Below are positions 1-6,385 of a stretch of 8,595 nucleotides of DNA, piece after piece. The first letter of the stretch is position 1. Each line of letters begins with the position of its first letter. The DNA comes from Bacteroidota bacterium (GTDB lineage: Bacteria; Bacteroidota; Bacteroidia; Chitinophagales; LD1): NCBI GenBank assembly GCA_018267355.1, contig JAFDYP010000625.1, positions 1 through 8,595 of the forward strand. Direction: 5' to 3'. Below the pieces are notes generated by a model. The model did no database searches, was not told the origin of the DNA, and saw only the letters and a list, made by a program, of their open reading frames with translations. A program made the translations under genes and the position numbers.

Positions 1-1
1 G

Positions 2-133
2 CAGGGGCGCAATACCGCTCAGCTCCGCGAGCTGATCTTTGATAAAGTACGAGAGCTATACCTGGCACGCTACCCATACAAGGCAGGTTACTGGCACGAC
101 TACCTGCGCCAGATGGGGCAGGAAGAAGCTTAG
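2..133 (+). CDS. C-terminal fragment of an unidentified protein (5' end outside window)
   Basis: This is the only plus-strand frame open from the window edge; it ends at TAG (131-133), and the other two plus frames hit stops within 45 bases. The 43 visible residues are charged and aromatic (RELIFDKVRELYLARYPYK, then AGYWHDYLRQMGQEEA) and look like an amphipathic helical tail of a soluble protein. There is no signal, membrane segment or motif that I can assign to a family. The codon choice (CTG, CGC, CAG, TAC) matches the other genes of the window, which supports real coding. It converges on the RAYT unit, and the REP palindrome starting 16 bp after the stop may serve as its transcript end. 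Function unknown. Confidence 0.6.
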   Translation, partial: QGRNTAQLRELIFDKVRELYLARYPYKAGYWHDYLRQMGQEEA

Positions 134-148
134 CCTTTTGAATCTTGC

Positions 149-174
149 AGGGACAGGTCGCGACCTGTCCCTAC
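149..174 (-). repeat. REP-like palindrome, copy 1 (downstream of RAYT)
   Basis: GGACAGGTCG is followed directly by its reverse complement, giving a perfect 20-bp palindrome at 151-170 that extends to 24 bp (149-172). On the minus strand, GTAG (174-171) stands at its 5' foot. A GTAG tetranucleotide next to the hairpin is the hallmark of REP sequences recognised by REP-associated tyrosine transposases. The 24 bases 151-174 are repeated identically at 696-719 in the same orientation. The palindrome lies between the convergent ends of the 2-133 gene and the RAYT gene, so it could also act as a transcript-end hairpin. Confidence 0.85.
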
Positions 175-184
175 GGTCAAGGCG

Positions 185-654
185 CTACTTATAAAACAGA
201 TCATCCTTCCAATTTCTTGGATTATTACGGACATAATTTTTGATTTTATGGTATTCGGTCTCGTCGCGCATGATGTGGTCGTGAAAGGATCGTTGCCATG
301 AGAAATAGCCATTATCGATAGCATGAATGGCTTTAGAAGTTGTCATTTTATAGGCTCCTACTAAATCAGACAAAGGTTTGATTTTGACAAGGGATGAAGG
401 AGAAGAACTAATAAGTATGATTGCATGAAAATGATTTGGCATGATCACAAACTCATCTACTATCACTATTTAAAATGCTCTTCCAACCACGAGAATTGCC
501 TGGCCGCAATGACCCCTCCATCATTTTGATACATCGCTCCATCTCGAATTTCGCCTAAGAGACACTCTTTTTTTGAAACGCATGAAGTAACAAAGTATAA
601 CCCGCTTTGCCGGTAGTCATATCCTTCAAGTCTATTTTGTTTTCGTCGTATCAT
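185..654 (-). pseudogene. REP-associated tyrosine transposase (RAYT, Y1_Tnp/HUH family), broken by a one-base frameshift
   Basis: Two adjacent frames together make one RAYT of about 155 residues, near the usual length. The 5' part (ATG at 652-654, 62 codons, TAG at 466-468) carries the N-terminal signature RLEGYDYRQSGLYFVTSCV. The 3' part (to TAG at 185-187) carries DEFVIMPNHFHAII with the metal-binding His-x-His pair (codons near 433-425), a GAYK stretch that may hold the nucleophilic Tyr, and the typical tail FHDHIMRDETEYHKIKNYV followed by RNNPRNW. Adding one base after AAA (469-471) joins them as FKxVIVDEFVIMPNH, the family's normal spacing, so one base has been lost. The junction has stops in both relevant frames (TAG TGA TAG TAG in the first, TAA in the second). 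It lacks an X XXY YYZ slippery heptamer in frame, so programmed frameshifting is unlikely. I start at 654 rather than 741 because the upstream extension only reads through the REP palindrome. A sequencing or assembly error remains possible. Confidence 0.85.
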
Positions 655-695
655 AGATAAGTCCAGGTTAGAAAAAGTCAGCCCGCTCCGTGTAA

Positions 696-719
696 GGACA
701 GGTCGCGACCTGTCCCTAC
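696..719 (-). repeat. REP-like palindrome, copy 2 (upstream of RAYT)
   Basis: The perfect 20-bp palindrome (696-715) has the same sequence as copy 1, with GTAG at 719-716 on the minus strand. Beyond the 20-bp core the symmetry breaks (A opposite C), unlike copy 1. It sits 41 bp upstream of the RAYT start and 23 bp after the stop of the 119-residue gene, so its transcript would form a strong hairpin after that gene. No T-run follows, so it is not a canonical intrinsic terminator. Confidence 0.85.
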
Positions 720-741
720 AATGCTCTGGGGCAAAATGCAT

Positions 742-1101
742 TTATAGTGCCTCAAAGTACTCCACGATCCGCCGCTTCAGCAGCTCCTCTTGCTCTTTCA
801 TAGAGAATGGGGGTAGGCCTTTGACAGCCTCATAGTGTGGCCAGCCTTCTTCGTCATCGCCTGTGTAGACGTAGTAGCCATCACCAGCCAGCAGGCGGCA
901 GACAGCTATGTGCATGAGGTTGAGTTTTTCTTCTTTCTCCCACTTTTCCTTCACGATACCTACTTCATTCATGCCGATGAGAAACAGCATGGCATTCACA
1001 TCCGGTCGCTGACCAAATTCGTCGCGTACACGATTGCGCACGCGGTACCAGCGCAGGGTAAAGTCATCATCTTTCTGAGGGCTGTCATTCAGCAGAGGCA
1101 T
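742..1101 (-). CDS. Conserved-looking hypothetical protein, 119 residues
   Basis: I do not recognise a named family. The product is a small, acidic, soluble protein without signal peptide or membrane segment. Its middle is compact and aromatic (RWYRVRNRVRDEFGQRPDVN, then AMLFLIGMNEVG), followed by NLMHIAVCRLLAGDGYYVY and a charged C-terminal helix (KEQEELLKRRIVEYFEAL). The look is that of a conserved cytoplasmic protein, not a random frame: codon use matches the neighbours and the frame covers the whole space between the T9SS-type gene and the REP. Its ATG (1099-1101) is 31 bp downstream of the 982-residue gene on the same strand, with no terminator between, so co-transcription is likely. Nothing in it suggests secretion, so a direct partnership with the secreted neighbour is not implied. 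The frame is open upstream of the ATG but offers no better start codon before the neighbour's stop. Confidence 0.85.
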   Translation of the reverse strand: MPLLNDSPQKDDDFTLRWYRVRNRVRDEFGQRPDVNAMLFLIGMNEVGIVKEKWEKEEKLNLMHIAVCRLLAGDGYYVYTGDDEEGWPHYEAVKGLPPFSMKEQEELLKRRIVEYFEAL

Positions 1102-1132
1102 AAGGCAAAGGTGGGCAAAAACACTGATATCC

Positions 1133-4081
1133 TCAGCGGATAAGTGTCAGCGACCCCTTGGCCACACCTGTACTATAGCCATCTATAAAGGTCACATTTA
1201 AAACATAAACGTATACGTTTGGCTCTTGCAGAGCGCCTTTGTAGTAGCCATTCCACCGGAAGTCCAGATCATTTGAGTCAAAGACTTTCTCACCCCACCG
1301 GTTGAAGATCTTTACATCCAGATATTTCCAAGAGGCCTTATTGCCGTATACTTCAAAGTAGTCATTTGTGCCATCGCTATTTGGGGTGAAGGCATTGGGG
1401 ACGTACAGGTGATACGGTTTGTGGAGGAATATGGTGAGCGTATCGCTGGCCTTGCATCCATCAGTATCGGAGACCGAGATGATATAGGAGGTAGTCTGTA
1501 GTGGTGTAGCCTGTGGCGCCAGACAGGTGGTACAGGTTAAATTATAATCCGGAGTCCAGATGTAGCTCGAAGCATCTCCTGTGAGTACTGCGTTTAGCTG
1601 CGCAGATGTCCCCAGCTCTATCGTCTGATCAGGCCCGGCTTCTACGGTGACATCTTTCTGATAAGACAGCCGGAATGTATCCACGCTGCTGCAACCACGG
1701 GCATCAGTGATGGTCAGGTAGTAATATCCTGCCGCTAGGGATGAATTGATATTAGCCAAAGCGCCATTGCTCCAGGCATAAGTATAGTCCGGCGTGCCAC
1801 CAGATGGATGGAGGGTGATACTACCATCAGAAAATGTCTGGCATAGAGGCTCTGAGATCGTCGGATTGGACAATACAGTAGCTGCGATCGTGACCACGCT
1901 GCTACCAGTATCTGTACACGAGTGACTATCTGTGACAGTATAGAAATAAGTGCCGGCTGATAGGCCAGACAGGGTAGAGCTGCTGGATGACAATGGCGTC
2001 CACTGATAGCTGTATCCCGGCGTACCGCCGCTGGCTTGCAGTGACACAGATCCGTCTACTATACTGCCACACGACTGCTGCTGCGCAGTAGCAGAGACTG
2101 ATAGAGCGGCGGGCTCTGTGACCTGCGCTGTATCTGACACCGTACAGGTATGCTGGTCAGTGACTGTCACAATATACTGGCCCCGCGCCAGGCCGGAGAT
2201 AGTGGCGCCGGAGCCTCCGGTGCTCCACTGATAGGTATAGCCCGGTGTGCCGCCACTAACCACAGTACTGGCCGCTCCATCTGTATGGCCATGGCAGCTG
2301 ACAGGAGTACTGCTGATGGTAGCTATCAGTGGTGGCGGGGCAGCTACAGTAGCGCTCACTGTAGTATTGCAGCCATTATTATCCGATACTGTGATAGTGT
2401 AGGTGCCGGCACCAAATCCCATTTGGCTGTTATTGCTATTGGTCGCTAGGCCCCAGTGGTAGGTATATGGTGCCGAGCCGCCGGATATGGTGATGGAGAT
2501 GCTGCCATCTGTTTTGTCAGCACAGGTCGCGTCAGACACGCCTGTCACTGAGGCTATGATGCCACCGTTATTGGGCACGTTTATGACTGCCGTATCTGAG
2601 CAGCCTCTGGCATCTGTGACAGTCACGATATAGGTGCCGGCCTGCACATTTGTGATAGAGCTGGTTGTGCTGCTATTGCCGGACCAGGCGTATTGGTATG
2701 GCGTTGCGCCGCCGCTTTCTGCCACGGAGGCAGTCCCATCATTGCCGGTACAGGTAGCGGGAGTTTTTGATGTGCTATGTATGAGTGGTGCTGAGGCGGT
2801 CACCGTACCAGAGGTAGTAGCAGAGCAGGCTCCCGCGCTGGTCACAGTCACTGTGTAAGTGCCCGGCGCGAGCCCGGCCGCAGTATCGCCATGCTGCGCG
2901 GGAGAGGTGCTCCAGGAGTATCCATATGGCGCACTATTGGTAGCAGCATTGACTACAGCTATCACAGAGGCAGTAGTACTGCCGCATATATACTGCGGAG
3001 CGGCTGTGACGCCCAGTATATGTACGGTCTTGCTCATGGTACCGGCCGCATTGCACGGGCCACCTTTCGCGGTGAATGTGACGGTATAAGTTCCCGGTCC
3101 CGAAAAACTATGTGTAGGAGTCAGTGTCCCGGCACCATTTATAGTATTAGCAGCACCACTGGCCGGATCTCCAAAGTTCCACTGAAAGGTGTCAGGACAC
3201 AAGGTCGTAGAACCGCGAAAGGATAAAGTTGTAGTATTTACACAAGTATAAGTGAAGTCTGCTGTATTTGGCGGCGCTTCGCCTATTGCCACACTGTCAA
3301 ATGCAAAACCATTAAAATTATTGCAACTCGTGCCCGCACCAAATGCCATACGGAGCAGTACACCGGCATGACCGGCCAGATACGGCATACAGTGCTTGGC
3401 GGTGACCCAGTGGCCGGAGCCATGCCCTGTCTGGCAGGTAGAGCCTGATACACCTGTCGTATCTGTATAGTCAGGTGTCTGGATATTGCCGCACCAGGCT
3501 TCATTGACATTGGTCAGGGCAGCATATCTCTCTGCGCCGCTGCTATGGCCCGGTAGGGAGTGGCTGTAGACACCTACGTTCGTCACGTTGTCGTAGTTAT
3601 ACCAGTTGGCATTCATACAGTCTGTAGCATCGCTGTAGGAACCAATGTTGCTCCACGTGCTTCCATTGTCCAATGAATATTGCAGCAATGCGCCATCATA
3701 TTTCCACTCGGTCTCCCACCACACTTTGAGCTGGATGTAGGGATGCTGTACAGCGGAAAAATTAAAACATGGGCTCTGTACCCACGAGCGCTCACCATAA
3801 GCATAAAACCACCCGACGGAGTCACCTACCATCCAGCAGCGCTGGCCGCTGCCCGCGCTGTTGATCACGTTTTTCTGAGGGCGGCACCAGGCCCAGTCAT
3901 TTATCACGAGGCCTAGTGGCACGCACGGAGGCCCTCCAGAGGTCCAGGCTGCACTGGTTTCAAAATCTTCGATATACGGGAAAGCAGAGATGCCGCCTGC
4001 ACATTGAGCCTCGATCCATAGTGAGAGCAATAGCATTACCGCCGTTAGATTTCCTTTCCATAATGTGGAACGAGCAAGCAT
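1133..4081 (-). CDS. Large secreted/surface protein with PKD and SprB repeats and a T9SS type B sorting domain
   Basis: A predicted type IX secretion substrate of 982 residues. Order: signal peptide (about 1-28, ending near EAQC); a Cys- and Trp-rich region (about 35-270) resembling MAM/jelly-roll adhesin modules (FPYIEDFE, VQSPCFNF, DGALLQYSLDNGSTW, GFAFDSVAIG); a PKD-like domain (about 273-358, FQWNFGDP, GTYTVTFTA); six SprB-like repeats of about 75 residues (359-806), each with the pattern C-x-DG-SGGTPxYxYxWS-GTYxVTVTD-GC; a second PKD-like domain (812-886, EAGPDQTIELG, YIWTP); and the gliding-motility/CHU_C type C-terminal signal (891-982) starting VPNAFTPNSDGTNDYF, with FNRWGEKVF and WNGYYKG. 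Family knowledge says this tail routes proteins through the outer membrane by T9SS for surface attachment or release; adhesion is the inferred role, and no catalytic domain is visible. I chose the ATG at 4081; a GTG at 4117 is in frame but would put hydrophobic residues before the positively charged signal-peptide start. It is divergent from the chaperone cassette. Confidence 0.92.
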   Translation of the reverse strand: MLARSTLWKGNLTAVMLLLSLWIEAQCAGGISAFPYIEDFETSAAWTSGGPPCVPLGLVINDWAWCRPQKNVINSAGSGQRCWMVGDSVGWFYAYGERSWVQSPCFNFSAVQHPYIQLKVWWETEWKYDGALLQYSLDNGSTWSNIGSYSDATDCMNANWYNYDNVTNVGVYSHSLPGHSSGAERYAALTNVNEAWCGNIQTPDYTDTTGVSGSTCQTGHGSGHWVTAKHCMPYLAGHAGVLLRMAFGAGTSCNNFNGFAFDSVAIGEAPPNTADFTYTCVNTTTLSFRGSTTLCPDTFQWNFGDPASGAANTINGAGTLTPTHSFSGPGTYTVTFTAKGGPCNAAGTMSKTVHILGVTAAPQYICGSTTASVIAVVNAATNSAPYGYSWSTSPAQHGDTAAGLAPGTYTVTVTSAGACSATTSGTVTASAPLIHSTSKTPATCTGNDGTASVAESGGATPYQYAWSGNSSTTSSITNVQAGTYIVTVTDARGCSDTAVINVPNNGGIIASVTGVSDATCADKTDGSISITISGGSAPYTYHWGLATNSNNSQMGFGAGTYTITVSDNNGCNTTVSATVAAPPPLIATISSTPVSCHGHTDGAASTVVSGGTPGYTYQWSTGGSGATISGLARGQYIVTVTDQHTCTVSDTAQVTEPAALSVSATAQQQSCGSIVDGSVSLQASGGTPGYSYQWTPLSSSSSTLSGLSAGTYFYTVTDSHSCTDTGSSVVTIAATVLSNPTISEPLCQTFSDGSITLHPSGGTPDYTYAWSNGALANINSSLAAGYYYLTITDARGCSSVDTFRLSYQKDVTVEAGPDQTIELGTSAQLNAVLTGDASSYIWTPDYNLTCTTCLAPQATPLQTTSYIISVSDTDGCKASDTLTIFLHKPYHLYVPNAFTPNSDGTNDYFEVYGNKASWKYLDVKIFNRWGEKVFDSNDLDFRWNGYYKGALQEPNVYVYVLNVTFIDGYSTGVAKGSLTLIR
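1664..3007 (-). repeat. Coding tandem repeat: six SprB-like modules of about 220 bp
   Basis: Within the T9SS-type gene, residues 359-806 are six successive modules of 73-76 residues (about 220-228 bp each). Each has one Cys near its start, a DG/GG turn, a Y-x-Y/W strand (YSYQW, YTYAW, YQYAW, YTYHW) and a GTYxxTVTD strand followed by a second Cys, which suggests one disulfide per module. The copies are clearly diverged at protein level and are not near-identical DNA, so the array is old. The first module (359-432) is the most divergent and lacks the SGG-TP turn. Confidence 0.85.
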
Positions 4082-4147
4082 TTTTAGATGGATCACAATG
4101 ATAAGGATAAGCCACACACAAAGAGCTGCTTATGATCGTGGCCAGAT

Positions 4148-4222
4148 GTTAATTAACACATGTAAAGGCTGATAATGTGCGATTAACACATCAGGCTACT
4201 GCCTCTGTTAAATTTGATTAAC
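4148..4222. promoter_or_regulatory. Cluster of TTAAC-type repeats in the divergent intergenic region
   Basis: The 193-bp gap between the two divergent genes carries ATTAACACAT twice in direct orientation (4152-4161 and 4182-4191), exactly 30 bp apart, about three helical turns. GTTAATTAAC (4148-4157) is a perfect palindrome overlapping the first copy, and GTTAA-N6-TTAAC (4207-4222) is an inverted repeat. The spacing and symmetry look like binding sites for a dimeric regulator serving one or both genes. The region is AT-rich, so part of this may be chance. The regulator is unknown. Confidence 0.35.
4209..4216 (+). promoter_or_regulatory. Candidate Bacteroidota -7 element for the chaperone cassette
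   Basis: TAAATTTG matches the Bacteroidota sigma-ABfr -7 consensus TAnnTTTG exactly and lies 58 bp before the ATG at 4275, giving an expected leader of about 50 nt. The match falls inside the GTTAA-N6-TTAAC inverted repeat, so a protein bound there would block it. No convincing TTG (-33) element is seen at the usual 19-20 bp upstream; TTAACA at 4183-4188 is the nearest. No comparable element was found for the minus-strand gene. Confidence 0.35.
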
Positions 4223-4274
4223 TTCGCCCGTCTTTTTTTGTCAAGTATTATAATTGTCATCCTTTACAAATAGT

Positions 4275-6323
4275 ATGAATAAAACCAATATGATTCGTAA
4301 AAGTCTTACAGTGCTTTTGACTGCTGCTGCGGTCACAGCTTTCGCCCAGACGAAACCGGCCGCAAAACCAGCTGCTGCAACTACTGCTCCGGTCAAGAAG
4401 GCAGACAAAAGTGCGATCATTTTTACGGTAGACAAGCAGCCTGTGACCGTAGGCGAGTTTGAGTATGTATATACGAAGAACAACATTAATAACCAGGCGG
4501 ACTACAGTGAGAAGTCGCTGACTGACTACCTCACGCTGTATGAGAACTTTCGCCTGAAAGTACGTGAAGCAGAAGCGTTGAAGCTGGATACCATTTCATC
4601 TCTCAAGAATGAGCTGGAGGGCTACCGCAAGCAGCTGGCAAAGAGCTACCTGACAGATAAGGAGATCACTGACCGCCTGATACAGGAAGCCTATGACCGC
4701 TCAAAGCAGGAAGTAAACGTAAGCCATATACTGGTAGGCTGCGAGGAAGGCGCCAATCCTGCGGATACACTGGCTGCCTACAATAAGGCACTCGAGTATC
4801 GCGCTCGCCTCCTGAAGGGTGAAGACTTTGCCAAGCTGGCAAAGGAATCTGCTGAGAAAGATAAAGGCGATCCATCTGCCAAGGATAATGGCGGCAGCAT
4901 AGGCTGGTTTACTGTATTCCAGACGGTTTACCCTTTTGAGACTGCGGCCTACACTCTGAAGCCGGGTGAAATATCAGGACCTGTGCGTACACAGTTTGGC
5001 TACCATATAGTGAAGCTGAACAAAGTACGTCCTGCTCAGGGCGAGATACATGTAGCGCATATCCTGCTGAAATTTGGCGAAAAGGCTACCGATGCAGAGA
5101 AAGCGAAACTGAAGACAAAAGCGGACTCTATCTATAATGCACTGATCACCGGCAAAGCCAAGTGGGACGATGCCGTGACAGCCTTTTCTGAGGACCGCAC
5201 CTCAAAGAATAAGAAAGGAGAACTCCAGTGGTTTGGTGTAGGCCGTATGATGCCGGAGTTTGAAGAGGCTGCCTATGCACTCAAAAAGGATGGTGAGCTC
5301 AGCAAGCCAGTCAAGACTGCTTACGGTTGGCATATTATCAAGCGTCTGGAGCTGCGCGCTATCCCGCCATTTGCAGAGGTGAAGGCTGATTTCAAAAAGA
5401 AGGTAGAGCGTGACTCCCGCTCATCTGTAGCCAAGACAAAACTGATCGAGCGCATCAAGAGGGACAACAAGTTCACTGAAAGCCTGGTGACCAAGAGGCA
5501 GTTTTTTGATGCCGTAGACACGATGGCTATCCGCAGTGGCAACCTGAAGGCCGATTCTATCAAATTTGGTGATGAAACACTCTTTACCCTGGCAGGCAAG
5601 CCATATAAGACCAAGGATTTTGCCCAGTATCTGCAGAAAAACGCTAAGCACCGTAACGACAAAGATCGCGATGGCCTCCTTGCCGAATATTATGATAATT
5701 GGGTAAATCAGAAATGCCTGGACTATGAGGAAAGCATGCTGGACAAGAAGAAGCCGGAATTTGCAAACCTGATGAAGGAATACCGCGATGGCATCCTGCT
5801 GTTTGAGCTCACAGACCGTCAGGTATGGGGCAAGGCAACCAAGGATACCACAGGCCTTCAGGCATTCTATGAAGCCAATAAGACAAAGTACATGTGGAAA
5901 GAGCGTGCTGATGTGGAGATATACAATTGCTCCGACAAGAAGATCTGTGACGCAGCCTATGCTATGGCCAAGGCCGGCAAATCTGCCGCAGACATTCAGT
6001 CGGAACTGAATAAAGAAGGCAGCAGCAGCAAGGTATCTGTGATCAGCGGCAAATATGAGAAAGGCCAATACGACGTGGTAGACAAGACCTCGTGGAAGAA
6101 AGGTATCGAGCCTATCAACAAGCTCAATGACAGCAGCTACCAGTTTGTAGTGATAAAGGACATAGTGCAGCCTGAGCCCAAGACACTGAAAGAAGCGAAG
6201 GGCTATGCGGTATCTGACTATCAGGAGTACCTGGAGAAAAACTGGCTGGCAGAGCTGCGCCAGAAATATCCGATAGAAGTGGATCAGGCGGTTTTCCGCT
6301 CTCTGATCAAGCCTAAGAAGTAA
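4275..6323 (+). CDS. Periplasmic parvulin-type peptidyl-prolyl isomerase with two PpiC domains (SurA/PpiD-like)
   Basis: A 682-residue secreted foldase predicted to isomerise Xaa-Pro bonds and chaperone outer-membrane or exported proteins in the periplasm. Signal peptide: residues 1-24 (IRKSLTVLL...AFAQ), then a Lys/Ala/Pro-rich linker. Helical SurA-type N-module: about 45-145. Parvulin domain 1 (147-250) has SHIL (His151), GGSIGWF and GYHI (His244); parvulin domain 2 (257-360) has AHIL (His262), GELQWFG and GWHI (His353). Both keep the paired active-site histidines, so both look catalytic. Residues about 430-632 repeat the SurA N-module (LMKEYRDGILLFELTDRQVW, FYEANKTKYMW) and then a strongly degenerate, His-less parvulin-like segment ending near FVVIKDIVQPEP. 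At 682 residues it is longer than ordinary SurA (about 430-460), because of this second half. Start: ATG 4275; ATG 4290 is also possible, and a TTG at 4254 is unlikely. It ends TAATAA and is followed by a terminator. First gene of a three-chaperone cassette. Confidence 0.93.
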   Translation: MNKTNMIRKSLTVLLTAAAVTAFAQTKPAAKPAAATTAPVKKADKSAIIFTVDKQPVTVGEFEYVYTKNNINNQADYSEKSLTDYLTLYENFRLKVREAEALKLDTISSLKNELEGYRKQLAKSYLTDKEITDRLIQEAYDRSKQEVNVSHILVGCEEGANPADTLAAYNKALEYRARLLKGEDFAKLAKESAEKDKGDPSAKDNGGSIGWFTVFQTVYPFETAAYTLKPGEISGPVRTQFGYHIVKLNKVRPAQGEIHVAHILLKFGEKATDAEKAKLKTKADSIYNALITGKAKWDDAVTAFSEDRTSKNKKGELQWFGVGRMMPEFEEAAYALKKDGELSKPVKTAYGWHIIKRLELRAIPPFAEVKADFKKKVERDSRSSVAKTKLIERIKRDNKFTESLVTKRQFFDAVDTMAIRSGNLKADSIKFGDETLFTLAGKPYKTKDFAQYLQKNAKHRNDKDRDGLLAEYYDNWVNQKCLDYEESMLDKKKPEFANLMKEYRDGILLFELTDRQVWGKATKDTTGLQAFYEANKTKYMWKERADVEIYNCSDKKICDAAYAMAKAGKSAADIQSELNKEGSSSKVSVISGKYEKGQYDVVDKTSWKKGIEPINKLNDSSYQFVVIKDIVQPEPKTLKEAKGYAVSDYQEYLEKNWLAELRQKYPIEVDQAVFRSLIKPKK

Positions 6324-6349
6324 TAAATTACTGTTTAATACTATTTTTG

Positions 6350-6379
6350 AAAGGTGCGGTCTCCGGTCGCACCTTTTTT
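6350..6379 (+). terminator. Rho-independent terminator between the first and second chaperone genes
   Basis: AAAGGTGCG (6350-6358) pairs perfectly with CGCACCTTT (6368-6376) around a 9-nt loop, and the T-run continues to 6379. It starts 27 bp after the stop of the 682-residue gene and ends only 6 bp before the ATG of the lipoprotein gene. It therefore either separates the transcripts or acts as a partial terminator that lowers expression of the two downstream genes. The hairpin also covers the ribosome-binding region of the next gene on any read-through transcript. Confidence 0.85.
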
Positions 6380-6385
6380 ATTGAT

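Larger units (their letters stand above)
149..719 (-). mobile_element. REP-RAYT-REP unit (about 0.57 kb)
   Basis: Two copies of the same GTAG-headed palindrome, in direct orientation and 545 bp apart, bracket a single Y1-type (HUH) transposase gene. This is the standard arrangement of a RAYT with its cognate REPs, a domesticated IS200/IS605-related module that lacks insertion-sequence ends. There are no IS-like terminal inverted repeats and no visible target duplication, as expected for this class. Because the transposase is frame-shifted, the unit is probably no longer autonomous. The outer limits are set to the outer edges of the palindromes and are therefore approximate. Confidence 0.7.

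Noticed and set aside
462..475. Programmed -1 frameshift in the RAYT gene
   Set aside because: The in-frame codons CAT TTT AAA TAG do not form an X XXY YYZ slippery heptamer, and slippage of the last sense codon would pair with TAA. A plain indel is simpler.
655..741. N-terminal extension of the RAYT frame back to an ATG at 741, abutting the stop of the upstream gene
   Set aside because: The extra 29 residues are just a reading of the REP palindrome and its flank; the family signature begins right after the ATG at 654.
1664..3007. CRISPR array or non-coding satellite, suggested by the periodic repeats
   Set aside because: The periodicity is about 220 bp, the copies are diverged, and the frame is continuous; it is explained by SprB-like protein modules.
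5421..6068. 215-codon minus-strand open frame opposite the 682-residue foldase
   Set aside because: It is antisense to a clearly real gene, and its hydrophobic, Ile/Leu-rich translation is typical of an antisense shadow of a Lys/Asp-rich protein.
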